This document shows positions 44,853 to 54,151 of a stretch of DNA of 64,000 nt, one piece after another; positions within the stretch are counted from its first letter, which is position 1; each line of letters starts with the position of its first letter. A model generated the notes under the pieces. The model was not told where the DNA came from, searched no databases, and saw only the letters and a program-made list of their open reading frames with translations. The position numbers were made by a program, and so were the translations under genes. Location of the stretch: the NCBI GenBank assembly GCA_947502265.1, contig CANMZB010000015.1, positions 62,001 to 126,000 on the forward strand, read 5' to 3'. The DNA is from an uncultured Sulfitobacter sp. (GTDB lineage Bacteria > Pseudomonadota > Alphaproteobacteria > Rhodobacterales > Rhodobacteraceae).

Positions 44853-45871
44853 ACGCTGGCCTCCACGGATTGGGGGGTGTCGTCGGCCTCGGCAAAGCCG
44901 GTGGGGCTGATGCAGCGGAAGGAATGGCGCACGCCCGGCGCGGTGTGGACGGGGATTGCGTCGCGGCAAGCGGGCGTGGCATGGGCGCACCGGGTGCGAA
45001 ACGCGCAACCGCTGACATCCCCGACAAGCGATGGCACAATGCCGGGGATGGTGCCCAATTCGGTGCCCCGTTCGGTTTTTCCGGGCAGGGGAATGCACCG
45101 CAACAGGCCACGCGTATAAGGGTGCGAGGGGGCATCGAAAATCGCCTGCGTCGGGCCGGTTTCAACCAGCTCACCGGCGTACATCACCGCGACCTTATCG
45201 GCCACCCGTGCCACCACGCCAAGGTCATGCGTGATCAAGATCATCGCCATCCCGAATTCTTTTTGCAGATCCACCAACAGCCGCAAAATCTGCGCCTGAA
45301 TGGTCACGTCCAGCGCGGTTGTCGGCTCGTCCGCGATAATCAGATCAGGACCGCACATCAGCGCCATGGCGATCATCACCCGCTGGCGCAGGCCGCCCGA
45401 CAATTGGTGCGGATATTGCGTCATACGGCTTTCCGCAGAGGTGATTCCGACTTTTTGCAGCAGATCAATCGCGCGTTTACGTGCGTCTGCCTTGGACGCA
45501 TTGCCATGCAGCGTCATCGCCTCCATCAGTTGATCCCCGATGGTATAGGCCGGATTGAGCGAGGTCATCGGTTCCTGAAAGATCATCGCCATCCGCGCAC
45601 CGCGCAGCTTGCGCATCGCGCGCGCGGAGGCGCTTAGCAAATCAACCCCGTCGAATTCCATCGTCGTGGCCCGCGTCTTGATCGACCGGCCAAGCAACCC
45701 CATCAACGCCAACGAGGTCAGCGATTTGCCCGACCCGCTTTCGCCCACGATGCCCAACGTCTCGCCGGGTTTGAGATCAAAACCGATGCCGCGCACCGCG
45801 TGCAGCGTGCCGGTGCCTGTGGGTATGTCGATGGTCAGGTTTTCCACCGTCAGAATGGGTTTGTCGGTCAT
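44849..45871 (-). CDS. Dipeptide/oligopeptide ABC transporter ATPase (DppD-type)
   Basis: 340 residues. Walker A LGIVGESGSGKSLTSLALMG near 35, signature QLSGGLRQRVMIAMALMCGP near 155, Walker B LIIADEPTTALDVTIQAQIL, switch His in ILITHDLGVVARVAD. The C-terminal oligo_HPY region includes GCAFRTRCAHATPACRD. Starts 4 bases after the DppC-type stop. Confidence 0.92.
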   Translation of the reverse strand: MTDKPILTVENLTIDIPTGTGTLHAVRGIGFDLKPGETLGIVGESGSGKSLTSLALMGLLGRSIKTRATTMEFDGVDLLSASARAMRKLRGARMAMIFQEPMTSLNPAYTIGDQLMEAMTLHGNASKADARKRAIDLLQKVGITSAESRMTQYPHQLSGGLRQRVMIAMALMCGPDLIIADEPTTALDVTIQAQILRLLVDLQKEFGMAMILITHDLGVVARVADKVAVMYAGELVETGPTQAIFDAPSHPYTRGLLRCIPLPGKTERGTELGTIPGIVPSLVGDVSGCAFRTRCAHATPACRDAIPVHTAPGVRHSFRCISPTGFAEADDTPQSVEASV

Positions 45872-45875
45872 AGGA

Positions 45876-46787
45876 TCAGCTCCGGTCTTCGGGGGCGGTC
45901 ACATCGCGCAAACCATCGCCCATCAGGTTGATGGCCAGCACAAGAACGAACAACACAGCACCGGGGATCATCACCAGCCACGGCTCGAACAACATCATGT
46001 TTTTACCCTCCGACACCATCAACCCCCACGACGGCGTGGGCGGCTGCACGCCCAGCCCGAGAAAGGACAATACCGCCTCAAGCAGGATCGCGTGGGCCAT
46101 TTCCAAGGTCACGACAACAATCAGGTTGTTGGCGATGTTGGGCATGATTTCGGACCAGATGATGCGCGGCGTCGAGGCACCAATCGCGCGGGCCGCCGTA
46201 ACGTAATCGCGCCTGCGCACCTGTAGCGTCGAGGCGCGCATCACAACGGCAAAGCGGTCCCACAGCAGCAGGCCCAGCACCACGATCACCACCTGAAGCG
46301 AGCCGCCCATCACCGCCACAACCGCCAGCGCCACCAACACCACCGGCATCGCCAGGCGCACGTTGATCAGGAAGGTCACAACCGTATCGACACGGCCGCC
46401 AAAGTATCCCGCCGCCACGCCCATCGCCGTGCCGATCACGCCCGAAATCGTGGCCGCGATCACACCGATCATCAGCGACACGCGCGCGCCGTAAATCAGC
46501 CGTGAAAGATAGTCGCGCCCCAGATGGTCGGTGCCCAAAGGATGCTCCCACGTCCCGCCCAGAAACACCGGCGGTTTCATCCGTGACATCAACGCCTGCG
46601 CATAAGGATCATGCGGCGCCAGCAGCGGCGCAAAGATCGCGATGAACAGCAGGACCCCTAAAACGCCAACCCCGATCAGCAGCCCCATATGGCCGAAAAC
46701 GCGCCCGCGCAGGCGTTGACCCGGCGTGGGACCGACGATTTCTTGCAACAGCGGATCGACGGTTTGGTCAAGGTTGGTCATTGTCAT
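45876..46787 (-). CDS. Dipeptide ABC transporter permease (DppC-type)
   Basis: 303 residues with an N-terminal cytoplasmic lead, about six helices and the typical HPLGTDHLGRDYLSRLIYGA near 80 plus the EAA-type loop YVTAARAIGASTPRIIWSEI near 195. Second permease of the importer, 1 base before the DppB-type gene stop on the same strand. Confidence 0.92.
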   Translation of the reverse strand: MTMTNLDQTVDPLLQEIVGPTPGQRLRGRVFGHMGLLIGVGVLGVLLFIAIFAPLLAPHDPYAQALMSRMKPPVFLGGTWEHPLGTDHLGRDYLSRLIYGARVSLMIGVIAATISGVIGTAMGVAAGYFGGRVDTVVTFLINVRLAMPVVLVALAVVAVMGGSLQVVIVVLGLLLWDRFAVVMRASTLQVRRRDYVTAARAIGASTPRIIWSEIMPNIANNLIVVVTLEMAHAILLEAVLSFLGLGVQPPTPSWGLMVSEGKNMMLFEPWLVMIPGAVLFVLVLAINLMGDGLRDVTAPEDRS

Positions 46788-46788
46788 T

Positions 46789-47706
46789 TCAACCCGTCCT
46801 CATTCTTGGATCAAGCCACGCATTCAACACATCCGCAAGGAAGGTGAACACGATATAAAACATGGAAAACACGAGGATCAGCGCCTGCACCGTCGGCAGA
46901 TCATTGCGCGAAATGCTTTCCCACGCGAGGTATCCCGCGCCGTGCAGCGCAAAGATGGACTCAACCACGATAGACCCACCCAGCATAAAGCCCATCTGCA
47001 CCGCAGCAAGGCTGACCACCGGAATGATCGCATTGCGCAGCGCGTGTTTGAACATCACACGCCCCTCGGATGCACCTTTGGCCCGCGCGGTGCGGATGTA
47101 ATCGGAAGACAGAACCTCCAACATCCCGCCGCGCGTCAGACGCATGATCGCGGGCATCGCGTAATAGCCCAGCACAACCGTCGGCATGATAAAGTGTTTC
47201 CAGGTGGCTGTTCCGGATGCGGGCAACCATTGCAGTTTGATCGAAAAGGCAACAATCAGGATCAGGCCAAACCAGAACGACGGCAGCGCCTGCCCCGCCA
47301 CCGATAAAAACAACGCAAAGCGGTCAATGATCGAATTGGGCCGGATCGCCGCCAACACGCCCAGCGGAACCGCCGTCAGCAAGGCAAAGCTGATCCCGCA
47401 CAGGCCCAGCAGCATCGTGACCTGCAAACGCTCTGCCAGAAGGCTCGCCACCGGCAATTTGAAATAATAACTCTCGCCAAAATCACCCCTGAGCGCATCC
47501 ATCAGCCAACTGGAATATTGCACCAGCATCGGGCGGTCAAAACCATACAGCTCGCGGATCGCCGCAACGTCCTGATCGGTTGCGGACTCACCGGCCAGAG
47601 ATGCCGCAGGATCGCCGGAAAGAAACAGCAGCGTAAAACTGATGAAGGAGACGGTGAGCGCCACGAGCAATGCGAGGCCCAGCCGTTTCAAAATGAATTT
47701 CAGCAC
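46789..47706 (-). CDS. Dipeptide ABC transporter permease (DppB-type)
   Basis: About 305 residues from a GTG at 47706, which follows AAAAAGGAACACTCC, nearly the leader of the aldehyde dehydrogenase gene; a TTG 33 bases upstream is less likely. It starts LKFILKRLGLALLVALTVSF and has the DppB pattern SFISFTLLFLSGDPAASLAG, DRPMLVQYSSWL and the EAA loop DYIRTARAKGASEGRVMFKH near 220. First permease; upstream lies a hairpin and then the binding-protein gene. Confidence 0.9.
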   Translation of the reverse strand: MLKFILKRLGLALLVALTVSFISFTLLFLSGDPAASLAGESATDQDVAAIRELYGFDRPMLVQYSSWLMDALRGDFGESYYFKLPVASLLAERLQVTMLLGLCGISFALLTAVPLGVLAAIRPNSIIDRFALFLSVAGQALPSFWFGLILIVAFSIKLQWLPASGTATWKHFIMPTVVLGYYAMPAIMRLTRGGMLEVLSSDYIRTARAKGASEGRVMFKHALRNAIIPVVSLAAVQMGFMLGGSIVVESIFALHGAGYLAWESISRNDLPTVQALILVFSMFYIVFTFLADVLNAWLDPRMRTG

Positions 47707-47756
47707 GGAGGAGTGTTCCTTTTTATGGAACGGGAGCAAAGGAGATATGCGAAAAT

Positions 47757-47782
47757 GCGGGCCACCGTCACCGGCAGCCCGC
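47757..47782 (-). promoter_or_regulatory. Weak hairpin between binding-protein and permease genes
   Basis: GCGGGC and GCCCGC, with CACCG/CGG pairing inside, can fold into a short GC hairpin just after the binding-protein stop. No T-run follows. It probably sets the ratio of binding protein to permease, as at ugpB/ugpA. Confidence 0.4.
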
Positions 47783-47793
47783 CAAGGATCAGA

Positions 47794-49308
47794 TCAGTTC
47801 CACGTCATCGTGGTAAAACGCAGCACCTCGTCCGGTGTGGGCGTATAGGAGACGTCGTTGTTGAACACATAGTTGGTGTTGTACGAGAACATCGGCACCC
47901 AATAGGCCTGCTCGGCGATCCGCTTGAGCGCTTTGGAATAGTTCTCCGTGCGCACGGCGGGGTCGGTCGAGCTGTCGGCGATGGCCAGCGCGTCGCGCAC
48001 TTCGGGGTCGCGCGCATCGTCCAGATCGCCAAACTTGAAGAACTGGCTGGTGATCGCGGATGTGTCGTTGATCGAATAAGAGCCCCACGTCTGGAATGAC
48101 ACAGGCGTGCCCTCGGACGCGCGCAATTCACGCAAGGCCGAATATTGCAGCATGTTGAACTCGGTCTTGATCCCCACCGCGTTCATGAAATTGGCGATTG
48201 CCTCGGCATAATCGCGGTCGCGGTAGGCGTAGAACCCCGTGGTGAACCCGTCGGGATACCCGGCTTCGGCCAACAGCGCCTTGGCTTTTTCCGGGTCGTA
48301 GTCATAGGTCATCACGTCTTGCTCACACCCGAACTGGCTGGGGAAGCAGGCGGATTTCACGACTTTGCTTTCACCCTTGAGAAGCGCATCCACCAATGTC
48401 TGGCTGTCGATGGCATGGGCCACGGCCTGACGCACTTTTTGCTTGGTAAAGGGGTTGTCAGCCCCCGTGCGACCCGCCGCATCCAGCGTCAGATACCCGA
48501 TGCGCATGGTGCTTTCATTCAGCACGTTGAACTGGTCAAGCTCGCTCATCTTCTCGGCCTGATCCGCAGGCACCTGCCAGATAAGATCAAGCTCACCGTT
48601 GAACATTTCCGCCAGTTGTGTGTTCACATCGGGAATGGTGCGAATGTCGATCTTGCCGATGGTTGGTTGGCCTTTGGGGCTATCGTGATACCCCTCGTAT
48701 TTCTCCAGCACAAAGTGTTGGCCGGGAGTCACTTCGATCACCTTGTAGGGGCCGGTTCCAACGGGTTTAAGGCCCATGCCGGTCGGGCCTGCCTCGGCGT
48801 AATACTCATCCGGGTACATCGAAACCGGACCTGACAGAAATTCGATCGCCGCCGGGAACGGTTCTTTAAGGATAATGCGCACGGTATAGTCATCGACTTT
48901 CTCGGCGGACTTCATCCAGTTCACGTTGCGTTGTGTCTTCGCTCCGTTTTGCTCATCCGCCACGAAATTGACGGTATAAACCACGTCATCCGCATTGAAT
49001 GCCTCGCCGTTGTGAAAGGTCACATCGTCGCGCAGTTTAAGTTCGAGCGTGACATCGTCGATCCATGTCCATTCGGTCGCAAGGTTGCCCATATACTCGT
49101 TCGTTTCAGGATCACGGTAAATCAGCCCGTCCCAGACTGCGCGCTGCAATACCACACCTTCGCGCGACGAGTTGAAGTAGCTGTCGACATTTTCCAGCTC
49201 TTTGGTAAAGGCCACCTTCAACGTATCGCTGGCTTTGTCCGCGTAGGCGGCTCCCGCCACGGTCATCGCCAGAACGGCCGCTGTGGATTTCAAAACATTG
49301 AGCGTCAT
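47794..49308 (-). CDS. Dipeptide-type ABC transporter binding protein
   Basis: 504 residues. A Sec signal (MTLNVLKSTAAVLAMTVAGA, cut near AYA) precedes a family 5 extracellular solute-binding domain: LQRAVWDGLIYRDPETNEYM, LKLRDDVTFHNGEAFNADDV near 90 and VGTGPYKVIEVTPGQHFVLE near 185. Periplasmic. With ggt and the M20 peptidase in the same operon, the cargo may be glutathione or other small gamma-glutamyl peptides; this is inferred from context. Divergent from the iclR-type regulator. Confidence 0.92.
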   Translation of the reverse strand: MTLNVLKSTAAVLAMTVAGAAYADKASDTLKVAFTKELENVDSYFNSSREGVVLQRAVWDGLIYRDPETNEYMGNLATEWTWIDDVTLELKLRDDVTFHNGEAFNADDVVYTVNFVADEQNGAKTQRNVNWMKSAEKVDDYTVRIILKEPFPAAIEFLSGPVSMYPDEYYAEAGPTGMGLKPVGTGPYKVIEVTPGQHFVLEKYEGYHDSPKGQPTIGKIDIRTIPDVNTQLAEMFNGELDLIWQVPADQAEKMSELDQFNVLNESTMRIGYLTLDAAGRTGADNPFTKQKVRQAVAHAIDSQTLVDALLKGESKVVKSACFPSQFGCEQDVMTYDYDPEKAKALLAEAGYPDGFTTGFYAYRDRDYAEAIANFMNAVGIKTEFNMLQYSALRELRASEGTPVSFQTWGSYSINDTSAITSQFFKFGDLDDARDPEVRDALAIADSSTDPAVRTENYSKALKRIAEQAYWVPMFSYNTNYVFNNDVSYTPTPDEVLRFTTMTWN

Positions 49309-49382
49309 GCTGTCTCCGTTTCCGTCCCTGTCAGGACACTTGTGATTTTTCTTGTATTATATAGTAATATTTAGAATTGTTT

Positions 49383-49397
49383 GGTAATAAGATTACC
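49383..49397. promoter_or_regulatory. Candidate IclR operator
   Basis: GGTAAT-AAG-ATTACC is a perfect inverted repeat (6-bp arms, 3-base centre) in the AT-rich gap between the divergent binding-protein and IclR genes, 65 bases before the regulator start. Its position and symmetry suggest the binding site of that regulator. Confidence 0.5.
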
Positions 49398-49461
49398 GTA
49401 AAATCCCACCCGCGAGTCAAGCAAAACTTTGCCCGCAACCGGCCAGAGGAGGAGCCATTTC

Positions 49462-50241
49462 ATGGCGGAAAAGCAAAACACGCTTTATGTGGGATCGCTG
49501 GCAAAGGGCATAAAACTCCTGCGCGCCTTCGACCAGTCAGCCCCCGAAATGACCCTGAGCGAGCTGTCCCGGCGCACCGGTCTGGAAAAAAGCGCAACGC
49601 AGCGGTTGGCCAATACGCTGCACCTCGAAGGGATGCTGGACAAAGACCCAAAGACCCGACGCTTTCGCCCCTCCCACGCGTGGCTGGAGCTTGCGTATGC
49701 TTATTTCTGGTCCGATCCTCTGGTCGGGCTGGCCATGCCCACGCTGATCGAGTTGTCGCAGCGGTTCGGGGTTACGGTCAATCTGGCGGAAATTTCCGGC
49801 GATCACATCCTTTACGTCAGCCGTATTCCCGGGAAAAGCAGCCAGTTCGCCACCACCATCGTTGGCCGCCGCCTGCCCGCTTTGAATTCTGCCGCAGGCC
49901 GCGCAATCGTCTCGACGTGGCCTGCCGAAAAATGCGACGAGGCGATCAAAAACTGGACAGTCCAACAATTCACGCCGAACACCGCGCTGGACCGTGACAG
50001 CATCCGCGTATCTTTGGAGCAAACCAGACGACAGGGCTACGCGATCACGCAGGACCAGATGATTCTTGATCAAACCGGCGTGTCCGCCCCCATCAAAGGC
50101 CACGACGGAGCAGCCTTTAGCGCCGTGCAATGTTCGTTTCCCTCGCGGCTGTGGCCGATGGAACGGATCGCACAAGACGCCCTGCCCTACATTCTCGAAG
50201 CGGCCCACGCGATTGTTCCCCAGATGCGCAGCTCGTTGTAA
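49462..50241 (+). CDS. IclR-family transcriptional regulator
   Basis: 259 residues from ATG 49462, with AGAGGAGGAG about 5 bases upstream. The N-terminal winged helix (SLAKGIKLLRAFDQSAPEMT, LSELSRRTGLEKSATQRLAN) is at 10-60 and the ligand domain (RFGVTVNLAEISGDHILYVS, GRRLPALNSAAGRAIVSTWP) at 80-250, ending in SAVQCSFPSRLWPMER. Divergent from the peptide-importer/ggt operon and the likely regulator of it. Confidence 0.92.
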   Translation: MAEKQNTLYVGSLAKGIKLLRAFDQSAPEMTLSELSRRTGLEKSATQRLANTLHLEGMLDKDPKTRRFRPSHAWLELAYAYFWSDPLVGLAMPTLIELSQRFGVTVNLAEISGDHILYVSRIPGKSSQFATTIVGRRLPALNSAAGRAIVSTWPAEKCDEAIKNWTVQQFTPNTALDRDSIRVSLEQTRRQGYAITQDQMILDQTGVSAPIKGHDGAAFSAVQCSFPSRLWPMERIAQDALPYILEAAHAIVPQMRSSL

Positions 50242-50352
50242 CCCCGATTCTTTGTAACATGATCAGGCTGCTGGCGAATCTTGCCTCGCCTGCCGCTTCG
50301 CGATACCACAGGGGCACATCCCCAGCCCCTCCTCGACCGAAAAGCCCGCCCC

Positions 50353-51951
50353 ATGCACAGCCAGACCCCAGATCCAGTCGATCTTTTCGTTATCGGCGGC
50401 GGCGTGAACGGCTGCGGCATTGCGCGTGATGCGGCGGGGCGCGGCCTGCGCGTGACGCTGGCCGAAATGAATGATCTTGCCTCCGCCACCTCCTCCGCCT
50501 CGACCAAACTGTTTCACGGCGGTCTGCGCTATCTGGAATATTTCGAAATCAATCTGGTGCGTCACGCACTGGCCGAACGCGAAGTGCTTCTAAAGGCGAT
50601 GCCCCACATCAGTTGGCCGATGCGGTTTGTGCTGCCCTATCACCCCGACATGCGGTTCGAGGGCGAAACACCCGCCTCCAAAATCCTCAACACGGTGATG
50701 CCGTGGATGAAGGGGCGCAGGCCCGCGTGGATGATCCGGATGGGTCTGTTTTTGTACGACACCCTTGGCGGGCGCAAAATTCTGCCCGCCACGACCACGC
50801 TCTCCCTGCCGGGCACGCCAGAGGGTGCGCCGCTTGAGGAGCGCTTTGAAAAGGCGTTCGAATACTCCGATTGCTGGATCGAGGACAGTCGTCTTGTGGT
50901 TCTCAACGCCCGCGATGCGCAGGCCCGCGGTGCCGATATCCTCACCCGGACACATGTGATTTCCGCCACCCGCACTGACGGGATGTGGCAAATCGAAACC
51001 GATGGCGCGCACGGCCCGCGTACCCATCACGCCCGTATCCTTGTGAACGCAGGTGGCCCGTGGGTGGGCGACATCATCCGGACCAAGGTGCATGTAGACT
51101 CCTCCGAAAAGGTCCGGCTGGTCCGGGGCAGCCATATCGTGACCAAACGGCTTTTCGATCACGATAAATGCTATTTCTTTCAGGGGGCAGACGGACGCAT
51201 CATTTTCGCCATTCCCTACGAGACCGATTTTACCCTGATCGGCACCACGGATGTGGAACACCATGATCCCGACCAACCGCCCGAATGCACGCCCGAAGAA
51301 CGCGATTATCTGATCGCCTTCGCCAACCAGTATTTCAAACGCGACATCACCGCGCAGGATGTTGTCTGGACCTATTCCGGCGTGCGCCCGCTGTATGATG
51401 ATGGCGCGACAAGCGCGACAGCGGCGACGCGCGATTACGTCTTGAAACTGGATGAGGCAGGCCCGCCAATCCTCAATATCTTCGGCGGCAAAATCACGAC
51501 CTATCGCAAACTTGCCGAAGACGCGATGGAACGGCTCGCCCCGCATATTGACGGGCTAAAGCCGCATTGGACCGCAGGCGTGCCCTTGCCCGGCGGTGAT
51601 TTTGCGGTGGCGGATGTAGGTGTTCTGATCCAGCGGCTGCGCGACGATTTCCGGTTTCTTGATGACCGCTGGGCGCGCCGCCTGATCCGCGCTTACGGCA
51701 CCGATGCCCGCACGGTGCTGGATAACGCCAAAACCGCCGACGATCTGGGCCGCGATTTCGGCGCGACCCTGCGCGAAGCCGAAGTCCGCTATCTCATGCA
51801 ATATGAATACGCCCGCACCGCCGATGACATCCTCTGGCGGCGCTCGAAACTGGGCTTGCGACTGGACAAATCCGCCGCCACGGCCCTTGATACGTTCATG
51901 CAATCAGAGGGACCGACACCGGATGACAGCCCACCATATCCTGGCCATTGA
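50353..51951 (+). CDS. glpD: Aerobic glycerol-3-phosphate dehydrogenase
   Basis: 532 residues from ATG 50353. The FAD motif is [20 protein letters not shown] at 8-27, followed by [20 protein letters not shown] near 48, the substrate region [19 protein letters not shown] near 295 and [20 protein letters not shown] near 335, all GlpD hallmarks. Membrane-associated; it oxidises glycerol-3-phosphate to dihydroxyacetone phosphate and passes electrons to quinone. It overlaps glpK by 29 bases. The ugpBAEC importer is on the same replicon. Confidence 0.95.
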   Translation: MHSQTPDPVDLFVIGGGVNGCGIARDAAGRGLRVTLAEMNDLASATSSASTKLFHGGLRYLEYFEINLVRHALAEREVLLKAMPHISWPMRFVLPYHPDMRFEGETPASKILNTVMPWMKGRRPAWMIRMGLFLYDTLGGRKILPATTTLSLPGTPEGAPLEERFEKAFEYSDCWIEDSRLVVLNARDAQARGADILTRTHVISATRTDGMWQIETDGAHGPRTHHARILVNAGGPWVGDIIRTKVHVDSSEKVRLVRGSHIVTKRLFDHDKCYFFQGADGRIIFAIPYETDFTLIGTTDVEHHDPDQPPECTPEERDYLIAFANQYFKRDITAQDVVWTYSGVRPLYDDGATSATAATRDYVLKLDEAGPPILNIFGGKITTYRKLAEDAMERLAPHIDGLKPHWTAGVPLPGGDFAVADVGVLIQRLRDDFRFLDDRWARRLIRAYGTDARTVLDNAKTADDLGRDFGATLREAEVRYLMQYEYARTADDILWRRSKLGLRLDKSAATALDTFMQSEGPTPDDSPPYPGH

Positions 51952-53416
51952 TCAAGGTACCACATCGTCGCGCGCGTTGGTTTTCGACGCGCGGATGCAC
52001 GTTGTCTCAACCGCTCAGGAGGAGTTCAAACAACACTTTCCGCAATCCGGCTGGGTGGAGCATGACCCGCAGGATTTGTGGCGCTCCACCCTCTCGACCT
52101 GCCGCGCTGCGCTTGAAAAAGCGTCGCTTGCGGCCACCGGTATTGCCGCCATCGGCATCACCAACCAGCGCGAAACAACCGTTGTCTGGGATACCGAAAC
52201 CGGTGAACCGCTGGGCCGCGCGATTGTCTGGCAGGACCGGCGCACCGCTGCAATGTGCCAGACGTTGCGCGATGCCGGGCATGGCGATCTGATCACCGCT
52301 CAGACCGGTCTGCTGCTTGATCCCTATTTCTCGGGGACCAAACTGAAATGGATATTGGATCAACATGAAGGTGCGCGCGACCGCGCCCGCGCAGGGACAT
52401 TGAAATTCGGCACGGTGGACAGCTTTCTGATCTGGCATCTGACGGGCGGCTGTGCCCACGTCACCGATGCGACCAACGCCGCGCGCACGATGCTGTATGA
52501 TATCCACCGCGGTGAATGGAGCGCGCAGATATGTGAAGCGCTTGATATCCCCATGGACATGCTGCCCGTGGTCAAAGACTGCGCCGCCGATTTTGGCACC
52601 ACCGATGCGGCGCATTTCGGCGCGCCGATCCCCATTCTGGGAGTCGCAGGGGACCAGCAGGCCGCGACCGTCGGGCAGGCTTGCTTCAAGCCCGGCATGG
52701 TGAAATCCACCTACGGCACGGGCTGCTTTGCGCTGCTCAATACCGGCGATACGCCGGTCGCGTCGCAAAACCGGCTGCTCACCACCATCGCCTACCAACT
52801 TGACGGCAAGCCGACTTATGCGCTTGAGGGGTCGATTTTTGTCGCCGGTGCGGTGGTGCAATGGCTGCGCGACGGGCTGGGCATCATCAATGACGCCGCA
52901 CAGACCCACGCGCTTGCGCAACAAGCCGATGCCGCACAGGAGGTGATCCTTGTGCCTGCCTTTGTGGGCCTTGGTGCGCCGTATTGGAATCCCGATTGTC
53001 GCGGAGCGATCTATGGATTAACCCGCGCCGCTGGCCCCGCCGAAATGGCGCGCGCCGCATTGGAAAGTGTGGGCTTCCAGACCCGCGATCTGCTGGAAGC
53101 GATGCGCGCCGATTGGGACGACGGGGGCGCCGCCCCCACCTTGCGAGTGGATGGCGGCATGGCAGCAAGCGATTGGACGATGCAGTTCCTGTCCGACATT
53201 ATCAACGCGCCGGTGGACCGCCCCAAAGGGTTGGAAGCAACCGCGCTCGGCGCGGCGTGGCTTGCGGGGATGCGCGCAGGCATCTACCCCGACATGGCCG
53301 GGTTCACCGACAACTGGGCCGTAGAGCAGACCTTTACCCCGTTGATGGACGAAACGACGCGCAGCGCCCGATACGGCGCATGGGGCCGTGCGGTGCGCGC
53401 CACACTGTCTGTCTGA
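51923..53416 (+). CDS. glpK: Glycerol kinase
   Basis: 497 residues from ATG 51923. It begins [20 protein letters not shown] with [20 protein letters not shown], then [20 protein letters not shown] near 80, and [37 protein letters not shown] and [17 protein letters not shown]. This is the standard glycerol kinase of FGGY type, about 500 residues. It phosphorylates glycerol with ATP. Translated with glpD. Confidence 0.96.
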   Translation: MTAHHILAIDQGTTSSRALVFDARMHVVSTAQEEFKQHFPQSGWVEHDPQDLWRSTLSTCRAALEKASLAATGIAAIGITNQRETTVVWDTETGEPLGRAIVWQDRRTAAMCQTLRDAGHGDLITAQTGLLLDPYFSGTKLKWILDQHEGARDRARAGTLKFGTVDSFLIWHLTGGCAHVTDATNAARTMLYDIHRGEWSAQICEALDIPMDMLPVVKDCAADFGTTDAAHFGAPIPILGVAGDQQAATVGQACFKPGMVKSTYGTGCFALLNTGDTPVASQNRLLTTIAYQLDGKPTYALEGSIFVAGAVVQWLRDGLGIINDAAQTHALAQQADAAQEVILVPAFVGLGAPYWNPDCRGAIYGLTRAAGPAEMARAALESVGFQTRDLLEAMRADWDDGGAAPTLRVDGGMAASDWTMQFLSDIINAPVDRPKGLEATALGAAWLAGMRAGIYPDMAGFTDNWAVEQTFTPLMDETTRSARYGAWGRAVRATLSV

Positions 53417-53482
53417 AATGGGCATGGTAAAAGACGCCGAACCTTGTCATGATCAGCGCCAGTGAACTTTACAGGCCATACG

Positions 53483-54136
53483 ATGACAGCCAGCCCCAAC
53501 GTCCCCAATCACGAGCTTGTTTACCGCGCGGCGCGCGATCTGATCCTGTTCGGCGAATTGACGCCGGGCCAAGCGGTTACGATTCAGGGCGTCGTTGACC
53601 GGCTGGACGCAGGCATCACGCCCGCCCGCGAAGCGATCCGCCGCCTGACCGCCGAAGGCGCGCTGCGCGCCAGTAATAACCGCCGCGTTGTGGTACCGGA
53701 ACTGACTATGGACCAGCTTCAGGAACTCACCTATGCGCGCACCGGAATTGAACCGCAGATTGCCCGCCTTGCCGCAGTCGCGATGGAACCCGCCGATATC
53801 GACGCGCTTGAGGCGATTGACGGGCAGGTAAACGCGGCATTGGCCGCAGGCGATATCCGCGGATATTTAAGCCACAATCACGCCTTTCACTGGACCCTCT
53901 ATGCCCATTCGGAGGCTGAAATCCTGATGGCGACAGCCGCGTCCCATTGGCTGCGCGTTGGCCCGTCTTTGCGGGTCATGGTGATGCGCGTCGATGCACG
54001 GCTTTTGCCGGATATGCATCAGGTCGCCATCGCCGCGCTGCGCGACCAAGATTACGAAGCCGTCGGCGAGGCGATACATCAGGACATCCTTCAAGGCCAT
54101 GCACATATCGCCCAAGGCCTTGAAGAAGCTCTCTAA
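53483..54136 (+). CDS. GntR-family regulator, FCD type (fourth)
   Basis: 217 residues from ATG 53483 (a GTG 21 bases upstream is possible). The winged helix (VVDRLDAGITPAREAIRRLT, AEGALRASNNRRVVVPEL) is at about 35-75; the FCD domain has SHNHAFHWTLYAHSEAEILM near 130 and LLPDMHQVAIAAL near 175. It lies 66 bases after glpK and probably regulates the glp genes. A 14-bp palindrome identical to the one before parA occurs within its coding sequence. Confidence 0.9.
   Translation: MTASPNVPNHELVYRAARDLILFGELTPGQAVTIQGVVDRLDAGITPAREAIRRLTAEGALRASNNRRVVVPELTMDQLQELTYARTGIEPQIARLAAVAMEPADIDALEAIDGQVNAALAAGDIRGYLSHNHAFHWTLYAHSEAEILMATAASHWLRVGPSLRVMVMRVDARLLPDMHQVAIAALRDQDYEAVGEAIHQDILQGHAHIAQGLEEAL
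53853..53866. repeat. ATATCCGCGGATAT palindrome (copy in gntR)
   Basis: A perfect 14-bp palindrome, identical to 57432-57445 in the parA leader, and sharing two more T bases on one side. It encodes part of the GntR protein, so a coincidence is possible, but chance recurrence of this exact 16-mer in such a window is unlikely. Confidence 0.6.
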
Positions 54137-54151
54137 CAGGCGCAATAGAGC

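Noticed and set aside
43170..45119. 649-codon open frame on the plus strand
   Set aside because: Antisense to ggt and the transporter ATPases; no recognisable motif and biased composition.
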